Below, in pieces: positions 34,211 through 42,648 of a DNA stretch of 64,000 nucleotides (its first letter is position 1; each line of letters begins with the position of its first letter). The DNA is from CAWEQO01 sp963811225 (lineage in GTDB: Bacteria > Chloroflexota > Anaerolineae > Anaerolineales > Anaerolineaceae): the NCBI GenBank assembly GCA_963811225.1, contig CAWEQO010000005.1:62001-126000 (forward strand), written 5' to 3'. Made by a program: the position numbers and the translations under genes. A model generated the notes under the pieces. That model was given only the letters and a program-made list of their open reading frames with translations. It was not told the origin of the DNA and searched no databases.

Positions 34211-35368
34211 TCACACGTTTCTCAAAACTTTCAACCGAAACCAGGCCTGCAGGAAAGGCCAGGGCGGCACCGAGCCGAGCACGCCCAGCACCTCGGGCAG
34301 GCTGGCGGTCTCGTCGAGGAAGCGCAGCAGCCGCCGGGTCGGGTTATTTTTGAACAGATCGGTGAAGATCTGCTTCATTTGACCGCCGCGCCGGTCCATC
34401 AGCTGGAGCATGATCGAGTCGAGGTAGCGGAAAAGCCAGGGGTCGGGGGGGATGTCGAAGGGATGCCCGGCAGACAGCAGCGAGCGCACGATGGCTTCGG
34501 CGTCAACCTGCGAGCGCAGGAAGGAGTAGCCGGTGGAGGGCTTGACGCGGCCGCCCTTGGTGCCGATGTTGAGAATGCGGCGACCGGCCCGGCGCGGGAA
34601 GGGCATGTCGGTCATGGGGATCACGCCGGTTTCCACTTCGTGGACGGTATATTCCCGGACGCCCATCACGCTTTCGATGTAATCTTTCAAGGCTTCTTCA
34701 TACTCCTGCGGCTGCAGCAGGTTCGCGGAGAAGAGAGTATATTCTACCAGAGCCCGGGTGGGGGCGAAAGGCAGGATATAGATGAAGCGCATGGCGTCCT
34801 TCTGAGGGGTCGTAAAGTCAAACAGGGTCACGACCTGCGGATCGAAGACGGGACGGGGCGTCTCGATCTCCCAACCGAGGAAGTGCTGCTTGAGATTATG
34901 GTAGCGGCGGGGGTTGGGCTGAAAGTCGGAGGGCTTGAAGGCGCTGTCGAAAACCCAGCGGCCGCGGAACTGCCGATCCCCGGCGGTGACGGTGGCGTAA
35001 TCGGGGCCGTCCTGGATGCGGTCGACGCGGGCCTGGATGAAGGTGACGTTGGGGCAGGCGCGCAGAGCGGAGAGAGTAAAGTTGTAAAAGTCGATGCCGC
35101 GCACCATCTTGTAGCGGAAAGGCGCCAGGGGCAGCACCCTGTCGAAGCCCTCGCCGGTGAAGCGGAAACGGTCCCAGGCATGCGAGACGACCGGATCGAA
35201 GAGCATCGGCCGGTCGATCCAGAAACACCAGGTGTGGTCGTTGCGGCGCTTGTCGTCCTGATCCAGGATCAGGATGGAGCGCTCGCGCAGGGGGCTGTTG
35301 ATCAGGCGGTAAGCCAGGCTGAGGCCGGCTGCGCCGCCGCCGGAGAGGATGAAGTCGAAGGTGTCCAC
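34211..35368 (-). CDS. Lycopene cyclase-family flavoprotein (CrtY/CrtL type)
   Basis: A ~385-aa FAD/NAD-dependent protein of the lycopene cyclase family. It has the N-terminal dinucleotide fold DFILSGGGAAGLSLAYRL, the family region NDHTWCFW, and the C-terminal GTKGGRVKPSTGYSF. The GTG at 35368 is the likely start; a TTG at 35383 is an alternative. No other carotenoid genes are in the window, so its role (cyclisation of lycopene) is by family only. It ends 88 bp before recD2's start on the same strand. Confidence 0.82.
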   Translation of the reverse strand: MDTFDFILSGGGAAGLSLAYRLINSPLRERSILILDQDDKRRNDHTWCFWIDRPMLFDPVVSHAWDRFRFTGEGFDRVLPLAPFRYKMVRGIDFYNFTLSALRACPNVTFIQARVDRIQDGPDYATVTAGDRQFRGRWVFDSAFKPSDFQPNPRRYHNLKQHFLGWEIETPRPVFDPQVVTLFDFTTPQKDAMRFIYILPFAPTRALVEYTLFSANLLQPQEYEEALKDYIESVMGVREYTVHEVETGVIPMTDMPFPRRAGRRILNIGTKGGRVKPSTGYSFLRSQVDAEAIVRSLLSAGHPFDIPPDPWLFRYLDSIMLQLMDRRGGQMKQIFTDLFKNNPTRRLLRFLDETASLPEVLGVLGSVPPWPFLQAWFRLKVLRNV

Positions 35369-35399
35369 GTTTGCCTGTAACAAAAACCGCCGGAGACGA

Positions 35400-36374
35400 T
35401 CACCGGAAAGAACGGGACAGCTCGTCCAGGCGGGCTAATTCGGCGTCCGACAAACGGAAGCGCATGGCGGCAGCATTATCAGCGGCCTGCTTCACTTTTG
35501 TGGCGCCGGGGATGGTGACCACCAGCTCACCGTTGAACCAGATGACCCAGTTCAAAGCGACTTGCGCGGCGGTGGCCTGGTGCGCCTGCCCAATTTCTTC
35601 CAGCGCGGCGATCAATGGGCGGCTGGTTTCGAGCTGGCGCTTCATCCGCCCGCGCCAGATGAAGGATTTGTTTTTCAGCAGCTCGGGATCCTTATGGTAC
35701 TTGCCGGTCAGCAGCCCGGAACCAAGCGGCGTGTAAGCGGTGATGGTGACGCCGAGTTCACGAGCGGCATCCAGGGTGCCGTCGGTTTCGATGTGCCGGT
35801 CGAGCAAACTGTAGCGGACCTGATTGGCCGCCAGGGGCAGGCCGCGCTTCGCGAGGGCAGCGTGGGCCCGGCGCATGCGCTCGGCGTTGAAATTGCTGAC
35901 GCCGACCGAGCGGATCTTGCCGGCTTCCACCAGGTCTGCCATGGCGTCCATTTCCGCCTCCGGAGAGGAGAAACTGTAGGGCTGGTGGATGTAATAGAGA
36001 TCGATGGGGAAGCCGTCCAAATAGTGCAGGCGATCATCGATGGTGTGCGGAATGTTCGCAGCGCTGCGGAAGATGGGGAACCACTTGGTCGCGATAATCA
36101 CGTCGCCGGGACGCTTGCCGGCTGCTTTCAAAGCGGCTGCCAGCGAGCTTTCCGAAACGCCGCCCCCGTAGATCTCGGCCGTGTCGAACCAGTTGATACC
36201 GCCATCGAGGGCGGCCTGGACGATGGCGTTTTTCTCCGATTGGGGAATGACCGGGAAAGCGCGCCCGAGAAAGCCGCCTCCACCGGAGAACTCCATGACA
36301 CCGAGGCCGATTGGGCTGACCTCAATCCCTGTTTTTCCGAGTGTACGAGTAGAAACTGTTGGTGCAGAAGACAT
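35400..36374 (-). CDS. Aldo/keto reductase
   Basis: A 324-aa NADPH-dependent TIM-barrel oxidoreductase starting at MSSAPTVSTRTLGKTGIEVS. The catalytic tetrad is visible: Asp/Tyr in NWFDTAEIYGGGVSE, Lys in VIIATKWFP, and His in LYYIHQPYS. The cofactor end is VVTIPGATKVKQAADN. It resembles the AKR11/12-type bacterial enzymes. The carbonyl substrate cannot be predicted. Confidence 0.92.
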   Translation of the reverse strand: MSSAPTVSTRTLGKTGIEVSPIGLGVMEFSGGGGFLGRAFPVIPQSEKNAIVQAALDGGINWFDTAEIYGGGVSESSLAAALKAAGKRPGDVIIATKWFPIFRSAANIPHTIDDRLHYLDGFPIDLYYIHQPYSFSSPEAEMDAMADLVEAGKIRSVGVSNFNAERMRRAHAALAKRGLPLAANQVRYSLLDRHIETDGTLDAARELGVTITAYTPLGSGLLTGKYHKDPELLKNKSFIWRGRMKRQLETSRPLIAALEEIGQAHQATAAQVALNWVIWFNGELVVTIPGATKVKQAADNAAAMRFRLSDAELARLDELSRSFR

Positions 36375-36591
36375 GTTAACCTCAACCCCTCCCAAACTGA
36401 TCTATTTATTATAGTCTACGGAAGGCCGAGGCGACCTGCGTTTGTGGAATTGGAAAGCAGGGTAATTATAGTACGCTTGTTCTAGTAAGGCAAGTGGGGA
36501 AAAAAGAGAGCCGTTCCGCGCCGGATGAAGATGCCGGGTGGAAGGCGCTTCTAAAGCGTGTTCCAGCTCTTCCCGAAGTATAATGCTACCC

Positions 36592-37296
36592 ATGCAACCG
36601 ATGAGCGAACAAAAACAACCTGAGGTGGTGCGGCGGCGGTTTGGACGGGTGGCGGGGCGGTATGACCTGCTGAACCGGGTGATGTCGCTGGGGCAGGACG
36701 AGTCGTGGCGCAAGCAGGCGATCCGGATGCTGTCGCCGATGGCAGGGGAACGGATCCTGGACGTGGGGGCGGGCACAGGGGACATCGCAATTCGTATCGC
36801 CAGTGAGTATCGACGAGAGCCAGGTGATGGCCTGTGACCTGACGCCAGAGATGGTGGCGATTGCGCGACGGCGGGAGGGAGCGCAGCGGGTGGACTGGGT
36901 GATAGCGGATGCGCAGCGGCTGCCGTTTGCGCCAGGGCGCATTCGATGGGGCGATTTCAGGGTTCTTCCTGCGGAACGTGCCCGAACCGGATATTGTTCT
37001 GCGGGAACAGGCGCGGGTCTTGCGCGGACAGCGGGCGGGCCGTGGCGCTGGACACGACACCGCCGCGCCCGGGGTTATTCGCGCCACTGGCGAAATTGTA
37101 CCTGCGCTACGGGATCCCGCTGTTAGGGCGGCTGCTGGCGCGCAATCCGAGCGATTACCAGTATTTGCAGCATTCGACGGTGACGTTTTTGAGCGCGGAG
37201 GCGCTGGCGGAGAAACTGGAACGGGCAGGTTTCGAGGCGGTGGAGTTTGCAACGCGGATGTTTGGGACGGTGGCGATCTTGAAGGGAAAGCGATGA
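36592..37296 (+). CDS. UbiE/MenG-type methyltransferase, three frameshifts
   Basis: A demethylmenaquinone/2-methoxy-benzoquinol methyltransferase. It starts MQPMSEQKQPEVVRRRFGRV with RYDLLNRVMSLGQDESWRKQ and SAM motif ILDVGAGTGDIAIRI. The coding passes through three frames: DESQVMACDLTPEMVAIARR from ~36805, AFDGAISGFFLRNVPEPDI from ~36940, and PLAKLYLRYGIPLLGRLLAR from ~37080. Each step fits one extra base. Its end overlaps the next gene as ATGA. It is either a decayed gene or an error-rich stretch. A TATAAT at 36580-36585 precedes the start. Confidence 0.75.
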
Positions 37297-38606
37297 GATT
37301 GAAACGCATTGTGAACGTGTGGTGGCCGCTGTCCTTGAGCTGGCTGTTGATGGGGATTGAGATGCCCGCCTTGAGCGCAGTGATGGCGCGCCTGCCGCAC
37401 GCCGAGATCAACCTGGCGGCCTACGGTGGGATTGTATACCCATTTGCCTTGATCGTGGAAGCGCCCGTGATCATGCTGCTGTCGGCATCCGTGGCGTTGA
37501 GCAAGGACTGCGACTCGTACCGCAAGTTGGAGCGCTTTATGCTGGCGCTGGGGTTGGCGTTCACCGGGGTACACGTGCTGCTGGCGTTCACGCCGCTGTA
37601 CGACCTTGTGATGGTGCATGTCGTGGGCGTGCCGCTGGAGATCGTGGAACCGGCGCGGATCGGGCTGCGCATCCTGACGCCGTGGACGTTCTCGATCGCA
37701 TACCGGCGCTTCCAACAGGGCGTGCTGATCCGCTATGGGCACTCCAACGCGGTGGGGGTAGGCACTGCGGTGCGCCTGGCAGCGGGCGGCACGGTGCTGC
37801 TGGTGGGGTATTTGGTGGGGGACATCCCGGGTGTGGTGGTCGGTGCGAGCGCACAGGCGATGGGCGTGATCAGCGAGGCGGTGTACGCCGGGCTGGTGGT
37901 GCGGCCGGTGCTGCGCAAGCAGGTGCAGGCGGCGCCGAAGGCGGAGAACCTCAGCCTGCGTGGGCTGCTGGCGTTCTACATCCCGCTGGCGCTGACCTCG
38001 CTGTTATCGCTGCTTTGGCAGCCGATCGGCAGCGCAGCGCTGAGCCGGATGCCCGATGCGGTGGCGTCGCTGGCGGCGTGGCAGGTGCTGTCGGGATTGG
38101 TGTTCATGCTGCGCAGCGTCGGCTTTTCTTATAATGAAGTGGTGGTGGCGCTGCTGGGCGAGGAGCGTTCTTATCCGAGCCTGCTGCGCTTTACCTGGCT
38201 GCTGGCGGGCGGCACCACGGCGCTGCACCTGTTGATCGCATCCACGCCGCTGGCAGGGCTGTGGTTCCGGGTGGTTTCGGCGCTGCCACCCGAGCTGGCG
38301 GCGCTGTCACAGGTGGGCTTCTGGATCGGCGTGCCGCTGACGGCGCTGAGCGTGCTGCAAAGCTGGTACCAGGGCTCGCTGGTGCACAGCGGGAAGACCC
38401 GCCCGATCCCGGAGTCGATGGGAGTGTTCATGGGGGTGGTGCTGGTGATCCTGGGCGCGGGGGTCAGTCTGGGGAGCGTGACCGGGCTGTATGTGGGCAT
38501 GACGGCATTTGCGCTGGCGACCGGTTGCCAGGTGGCCTGGCTGTGGGTGCGGAGCAGGCCGGTGCTGCAGGCCTTCCGAGTTGAACAAGGGTCCTCTTCT
38601 TCCTGA
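37293..38606 (+). CDS. Polytopic membrane transporter, ANKH/MATE-like
   Basis: A 437-aa protein with about twelve hydrophobic segments. The N-terminal part (PLSLSWLLMGIEMPALSAVM, then MARLPHAEINLAAYGGIVYP) and the duplicated layout resemble MOP-superfamily flippases, and especially bacterial relatives of progressive ankylosis protein as I recall them. The ATG overlaps the ubiE-like stop (ATGA), so the two genes are coupled. The substrate is unknown; a link to quinone or isoprenoid metabolism is speculation from the neighbour. Confidence 0.65.
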   Translation: MRLKRIVNVWWPLSLSWLLMGIEMPALSAVMARLPHAEINLAAYGGIVYPFALIVEAPVIMLLSASVALSKDCDSYRKLERFMLALGLAFTGVHVLLAFTPLYDLVMVHVVGVPLEIVEPARIGLRILTPWTFSIAYRRFQQGVLIRYGHSNAVGVGTAVRLAAGGTVLLVGYLVGDIPGVVVGASAQAMGVISEAVYAGLVVRPVLRKQVQAAPKAENLSLRGLLAFYIPLALTSLLSLLWQPIGSAALSRMPDAVASLAAWQVLSGLVFMLRSVGFSYNEVVVALLGEERSYPSLLRFTWLLAGGTTALHLLIASTPLAGLWFRVVSALPPELAALSQVGFWIGVPLTALSVLQSWYQGSLVHSGKTRPIPESMGVFMGVVLVILGAGVSLGSVTGLYVGMTAFALATGCQVAWLWVRSRPVLQAFRVEQGSSSS

Positions 38607-38623
38607 CGAACGGTATCGCGCTC

Positions 38624-38673
38624 AAAGAAGAACGCCAAGATGATTAATCGTAATCATCTTGGCGTTCTTCTTT
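38624..38673. terminator. Perfect 23-bp-arm bidirectional hairpin
   Basis: Positions 38624-38646 and 38651-38673 are exact reverse complements with an ATCG loop. The hairpin sits between the convergent transporter (stop 38606) and the YcgN-like gene (stop 38698); it starts and ends in A/T runs, so it can terminate both. Confidence 0.9.
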
Positions 38674-38697
38674 GCCTGTGCGTTGAGACTGTTACAG

Positions 38698-39153
38698 TTA
38701 GATGGCTTCATCGTCGTCGTCGACGTAGTCTTCCAACTGCTCCATGTCGACGTCGGCTTCAGAGATGGCGTAGTCACGGACGGAGATGCCGAGCTCGTGG
38801 ATGACGTTGCGGTCGCCGCACACCAGCGGGTGCCACCATTCCAGGTCGCGGCCTTCGGCGATGAGGCGGTAGGCGCAGGTGGGCGGCAGCCAGGGCAGCT
38901 CGCGGACGAGCTGGGGGGTGAGGGTCAGGCAGGTGGGGACGAGGACGCTGCGCTCGGTATAGTTGGTGCACTGGCAGGCGCCCTGGTCGAGCAGCTTGCA
39001 GACGACGCGGGTGTAGAAGACCTGTTTGGTGTCGATGTCTTCGAGTTTGAACAGGCAGCAGCGGGCGCAGCCGTCGCAGAGGGATTCCCACTCTTCACGG
39101 GTCATCTCTTCGAGCGTCTTGCGTTTCCAGAAGGGGACGTTATCTTCAATCAT
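38698..39153 (-). CDS. YcgN/UPF0260-family cysteine-cluster protein
   Basis: A 151-aa protein of the YcgN (CxxCxxCC-type) family. It begins PFWKRKTLEEMTREEWESLC, then DGCARCCLFKLEDID, with further Cys in CKLLDQGACQCTNY, PTCLTL, TCAYRL and LVCGD. The cysteines probably bind a metal or Fe-S centre; biochemical function is unknown. An acidic tail (DDDDEAI) ends the protein. Confidence 0.9.
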   Translation of the reverse strand: MIEDNVPFWKRKTLEEMTREEWESLCDGCARCCLFKLEDIDTKQVFYTRVVCKLLDQGACQCTNYTERSVLVPTCLTLTPQLVRELPWLPPTCAYRLIAEGRDLEWWHPLVCGDRNVIHELGISVRDYAISEADVDMEQLEDYVDDDDEAI

Positions 39154-39185
39154 TAGGGACTATTTTATCACTTGTTGTTGGGGGA

Positions 39186-39272
39186 TTGGGGAGTAGGCAA
39201 TTGGGGATCAGGCAATTGGGGATTAGGGAGTGGCCCATCTCCCACTCCCTAATCCCTACTCCCTACTCCCCT
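39186..39272. repeat. Small repeats and imperfect hairpin in an intergenic gap
   Basis: GCAATTGGGGAT occurs twice (39198 and 39212), followed by GATTAGGGAGTGG, which pairs with CCACTCCCTAATC across a 7-9-nt loop. Outer GGGAGTAGG pairs with CCTACTCCC. It lies upstream of both the YcgN-like and the CMD gene, which diverge. Confidence 0.65.
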
Positions 39273-39335
39273 TGCTTGGCGCGAGACATTACCTCTGTTA
39301 TACTCGCATTGATTAACCTTACTCTGGAGGCTTGC

Positions 39336-39686
39336 ATGGCAGAAAACCGGTTGGAAGAATTCGAGGCGTACCGCACCCGGATGAACGAGCGCATTTTTGA
39401 GATCGATCATTTGGGGATCAAGCGCTTTTTCAATTTGGACACGGCAGCCTACAAGGACGGGGCGCTGGACGCCAGGACGAAGGAGCTACTGGGGCTGGTG
39501 GCGTCGATGGTGCTGCGCTGCAACGACTGCATCGATTACCATATATTGCAGTGCGTGGATGCCGGCTGGACGGACGAGGAGCTGTACGAGGCGTTCAACG
39601 TGGCGCTGGTCGTGGGTGGGAGCATTGTGGTCCCGCACTTGCGGCACGCGGTGGAGTCTTTGGATCTTAAAAGAGGGATTGGGTAG
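39336..39686 (+). CDS. Carboxymuconolactone decarboxylase / AhpD-like protein
   Basis: A 116-aa CMD-fold protein. MVLRCNDCIDYHILQCVDAG holds the CxxC...H redox motif shared with AhpD. The start is the ATG at 39336 with CTGGAGG upstream. It is an all-helical, oligomeric peroxidase-reductant family member. It probably acts in thiol-disulfide or peroxide chemistry, but the substrate is unknown. Confidence 0.88.
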   Translation: MAENRLEEFEAYRTRMNERIFEIDHLGIKRFFNLDTAAYKDGALDARTKELLGLVASMVLRCNDCIDYHILQCVDAGWTDEELYEAFNVALVVGGSIVVPHLRHAVESLDLKRGIG

Positions 39687-39746
39687 TCCCTCCTGAATGC
39701 CTGGCAAAGCATGGACGGAGGAGAGGCAAATGGAAAGTAGAGGGAT

Positions 39747-40217
39747 ATGAATCAGAAGAAAATTAAAGTTGTGTTTATTTGTTTGGGGAACATTTGCCGC
39801 TCGCCCATGGCGGAGGCGGTGTTCCAGCATTTGGTCCAGGAGCAGGGGCTGCAGGACCGGTTCGAGATTACGTCGGCGGGGACGTCATCCTGGCATTTGG
39901 GTGAGCGACCCCACAGCGGCACGCGGCAGGTTTTGAAGGCGCACGAGGTGCAGCTCAATCCCGAAAAACGGGCCCAGAACGTGGACCTGGACAAACTGGA
40001 CGGTTACGATTACATCATCGCCATGGACCGAGAGAACGCTCAGGAGCTGGCGCTGCACGGCAAGCAGGTCGAACGGCTGTTGGAGTACGCGCCGGAGGGT
40101 TATCCGCTGGACGTGCCGGACCCGTATTACACCGACCGCTTCGAGGAGGTCTACCAGCTGGTGGAGGCGGGGGCGCGCGGGCTGCTGGAGCATATCCGCG
40201 AACAGGAGGGGTTGTGA
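39747..40217 (+). CDS. Low-molecular-weight protein-tyrosine phosphatase
   Basis: A 156-aa LMW-PTP. The P-loop CLGNICRSPMAEAVF (CxxxxxRS) lies near residue 12 and the general-acid DPYYTDRF near residue 125. Both match active family members. It overlaps the fructosamine kinase start as GTGA, so the two genes are co-translated; in many bacteria these families are neighbours. Confidence 0.95.
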   Translation: MNQKKIKVVFICLGNICRSPMAEAVFQHLVQEQGLQDRFEITSAGTSSWHLGERPHSGTRQVLKAHEVQLNPEKRAQNVDLDKLDGYDYIIAMDRENAQELALHGKQVERLLEYAPEGYPLDVPDPYYTDRFEEVYQLVEAGARGLLEHIREQEGL

Positions 40218-41123
40218 GCGCTGTGCCGCCGGCGTTGGAGCAGCCGCTGCGAGATGCGCTGCGTTCGATTGGGGATGAGAGTGCGCTGACCGGGACTCGC
40301 CCGGTGGGCGGCGGCTGCATCAACAATGCCATGCGGTTGGAGACCCGGCAGGCGACGTATTTGTTGAAGTGGAACGCCGACCCGCTTCCGGATATGTTTC
40401 CGGCGGAGGTGCAGGGGCTGCGGGAGATGCACCAGACGCACACCGTGCGGGTGCCGGAGCCGTATGCAGCCGAAAACCCCCAGGACGGCGCGCCGGGCTT
40501 CATCCTGATGGAGTGGCTGGAGGCGCCGCAGGGCGCGCGGGGCATCGACTCCGAGCAGCTGGGGCGACAGGTGGCAGCCATGCATCGGCACGGGCCGCAG
40601 GGCCGGGAGAAGCCCGCCTACGGCCTGGGCTACGACAATTACATCGGCCCGACCCGGCAGCAGAACGGCTGGGATGCGGATTGGGTGCGCTTTTACCGCG
40701 AGAAGCGCCTGCGCCTGCAGATGGAGCTGGCGCAGCAAAATGGGCGCATGCCGGCGAGCCGGCGCAAGGCGCTGGAACAGGTGATGGTGCGCCTGGACGA
40801 GCGGCTGAGCGGGGTAGCGCGGCGGCCGAGCCTGATCCACGGCGACCTGTGGGGCGGGAACGTGATGGCGGGCCCAGACGGCCCGGCGCTGATCGATCCG
40901 GCGATCTACTACGCCGACCGGGAGGCGGAGATCGCCTACACCGAGCTGTTCGGCGGCTTCGATGCGCAGTTCTATGCCGCGTATCAAGAGGCGTGGCCGC
41001 TGGAGCCGGGCTACCGCGAGCGCCGGGATTTGTATAACCTGTATCATTTGCTGAATCATTTGAATATCTTTGGGGAGCCGTACGGGTATCAGGTGGATGG
41101 AGTTCTTGAAGAAGTATCGTTAA
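40214..41123 (+). CDS. Fructosamine kinase-family protein, likely end at 41123 after an indel
   Basis: A ~300-aa kinase of the fructosamine/ketosamine-3-kinase family with GTG start at 40214. Key parts are GGGCINNAMRLET, FILMEWLEA, catalytic HGDLWGGNVM, and DPAIYYADREAEIAYTELFG. It deglycates proteins. As written the frame runs through a hairpin and antisense to the next gene up to 41767. Removing one base near 41108 gives a natural KKYR tail and a TAA at 41121-41123, flush with the hairpin, so that end is preferred. Confidence 0.85.
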
Positions 41124-41191
41124 GAGAGCAGTCAATGAACAGAGAGCGGTCAAAGGACTTGACCGCTCTCTGTTCATTGACTGCTCGCTTA
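41121..41191. terminator. 33-bp-arm hairpin spanning both stop codons of convergent genes
   Basis: Arms 41121-41153 and 41159-41191 pair with one mismatch, loop 5 nt. The outermost TAA of the left arm is the proposed stop of the fructosamine kinase, and the outermost TTA of the right arm is the stop of the minus-strand zinc-ribbon gene, so the hairpin fills exactly the space between the two genes. Confidence 0.88.
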
Positions 41192-42475
41192 ACTGTTGAA
41201 AATCCGGCGCATGATACCGCCGAAGCCGCCGGTGGGGCGCTCGGCGGTGACTTCGCCGGTTTGTCCGTTGATCAGGATCTCGAAGCGCTGCCGGTCGTGG
41301 ACCAGGTAGGTGCGCCAGGCGGGGACGAGGATCAAGCGGTAGGCATCGATGGTGATGGGGGTCGAGTCGAGGCGCAGGTCGCGGACTTGCTCGAAGAAGC
41401 TGCTCTCGACCTTCTTTTGGGCCTGCAGCAAGGCGTACTGGCGGGCCGGCAAGGAGGAGTCGGAAGCAGCCACCTGGTAGGTCTCAGCCATCCAGCTGGC
41501 GAGGTAGCGCGGATCGTAGGGGACCATCTCATTGAGACGATAGCCTGTGACGGCGAGCAGCAGCGCCTCGGGCAGGCGGCGTGTGGCGAAAATGGGCAGG
41601 TCGTTGTGCCCAACCAGGCGCTCACCGGAGCGGGGCTGCCACTTGTCGCCGGACTTGACCTCGCAGGTCCAGCGCACCATGCCGCCGATATCGAAGGTCC
41701 AAACGGGCAGGTAAAGGCCGCGCCCGGCCGCAACCTTGGGCAGGGACTCGAAACGCTGGCGTTGTAACCAGTCGCGCAGGAACTGGCGGGCCTGCTTTTC
41801 GTCAACCGAGAAGGGGATGATGCCGTTGGGACGGTCGAACTGGCGAGTTTCCACTTGATCGAGGGCATAGGGCGTGGAGCAGTACGGGCAGGAGCGCGAC
41901 AGCTCTTCGGGCGGCAGAATGAACTGAGCGCCGCAGCCCTGGCAGGTGATGGTGTGCTCGGTCAACGGGTGTTGGTGGCCTCTGACGGTGGCCATGGCGA
42001 CCAGGAAATCATCCTCGCGGACCTCAGTGGACTGTCCCTTTTGCTTTGTCAGGCGCTCTTGGATTTCGCAGTATTCGCAGACCAGGGAACGGCCGTTGGG
42101 AGCATAGCTCATACGGCCGCCGCACTTGGGGCAGGTGAAGCGTCTGGCGGAAGCGGCTTGGGGTTCGGATGGAGCGGACTGGATCAGGCGGTCAGGGTCG
42201 ACGATGTCGTTGGGGTCGAGTTGTCCGTCGAGGATGGCTAGCTTGCGGCGTGCGCGCATTTCGGTGGGCTCGAAGGCGAGGATGGTTTCGATGTATTCGC
42301 GCTGCTCCTGGCGGTCGGTCGAGATTTCGCACAGCCAGTATAGCGCGTCGATTTTCTCGTGCGGCTGGGGATCGAGGCGTAACAACCATTCCAGGTAGAA
42401 GCGCGCCTCTTTGGCGTCGCCGGTTTTTGCGGCAGCGACTCCCCGGACCATCAGATCGCGTATACTGTCAGGCAT
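41189..42475 (-). CDS. Zinc-ribbon protein with N-terminal helical repeats
   Basis: A 428-aa protein. The start is the ATG at 42475 behind a strong GGAGG. The N-terminal ~90 residues look TPR-like (VRGVAAAKTGDAKEARFYLE). Two or three zinc ribbons follow: FTCPKCGGRMSY with LVCEYCE, and ITCQGCGAQF with SCPYCSTPY. The C-terminal half contains LYLPVWTFDIGG and ends GGIMRRIFNS. I do not recognise a specific function; the ribbons suggest nucleic-acid or protein binding. It ends exactly at a hairpin. Confidence 0.75.
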   Translation of the reverse strand: MPDSIRDLMVRGVAAAKTGDAKEARFYLEWLLRLDPQPHEKIDALYWLCEISTDRQEQREYIETILAFEPTEMRARRKLAILDGQLDPNDIVDPDRLIQSAPSEPQAASARRFTCPKCGGRMSYAPNGRSLVCEYCEIQERLTKQKGQSTEVREDDFLVAMATVRGHQHPLTEHTITCQGCGAQFILPPEELSRSCPYCSTPYALDQVETRQFDRPNGIIPFSVDEKQARQFLRDWLQRQRFESLPKVAAGRGLYLPVWTFDIGGMVRWTCEVKSGDKWQPRSGERLVGHNDLPIFATRRLPEALLLAVTGYRLNEMVPYDPRYLASWMAETYQVAASDSSLPARQYALLQAQKKVESSFFEQVRDLRLDSTPITIDAYRLILVPAWRTYLVHDRQRFEILINGQTGEVTAERPTGGFGGIMRRIFNS

Positions 42476-42557
42476 CGGCTTTTCCTCCCGTTTCTTGCGT
42501 GCCAAGAACGCTCCTCTACTTTAAGGCAATTGGGGAAAAAAAGCAACCGTTGTGATC

Positions 42558-42622
42558 GGGCGAAGCAGGTTGGTGAGCTGGGGAGTTTCCCTGTACCAGC
42601 GATCTTCCAACCTGCTTCGCCC
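42558..42622 (-). terminator. Hairpin after the baeRF gene
   Basis: GGGCGAAGCAGGTTGG (42558-42573) pairs perfectly with CCAACCTGCTTCGCCC (42607-42622) around a 33-nt internal region. It lies 27 bp after the baeRF stop (42649). Confidence 0.75.
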
Positions 42623-42648
42623 CTACCTTTCTACGCGACCGGATGCGA

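Noticed and set aside
40214..41767. 517-aa fructosamine kinase with a long C-terminal extension
   Set aside because: The extension reads through a hairpin and antisense to the zinc-ribbon gene; one base near 41108 restores a normal end.
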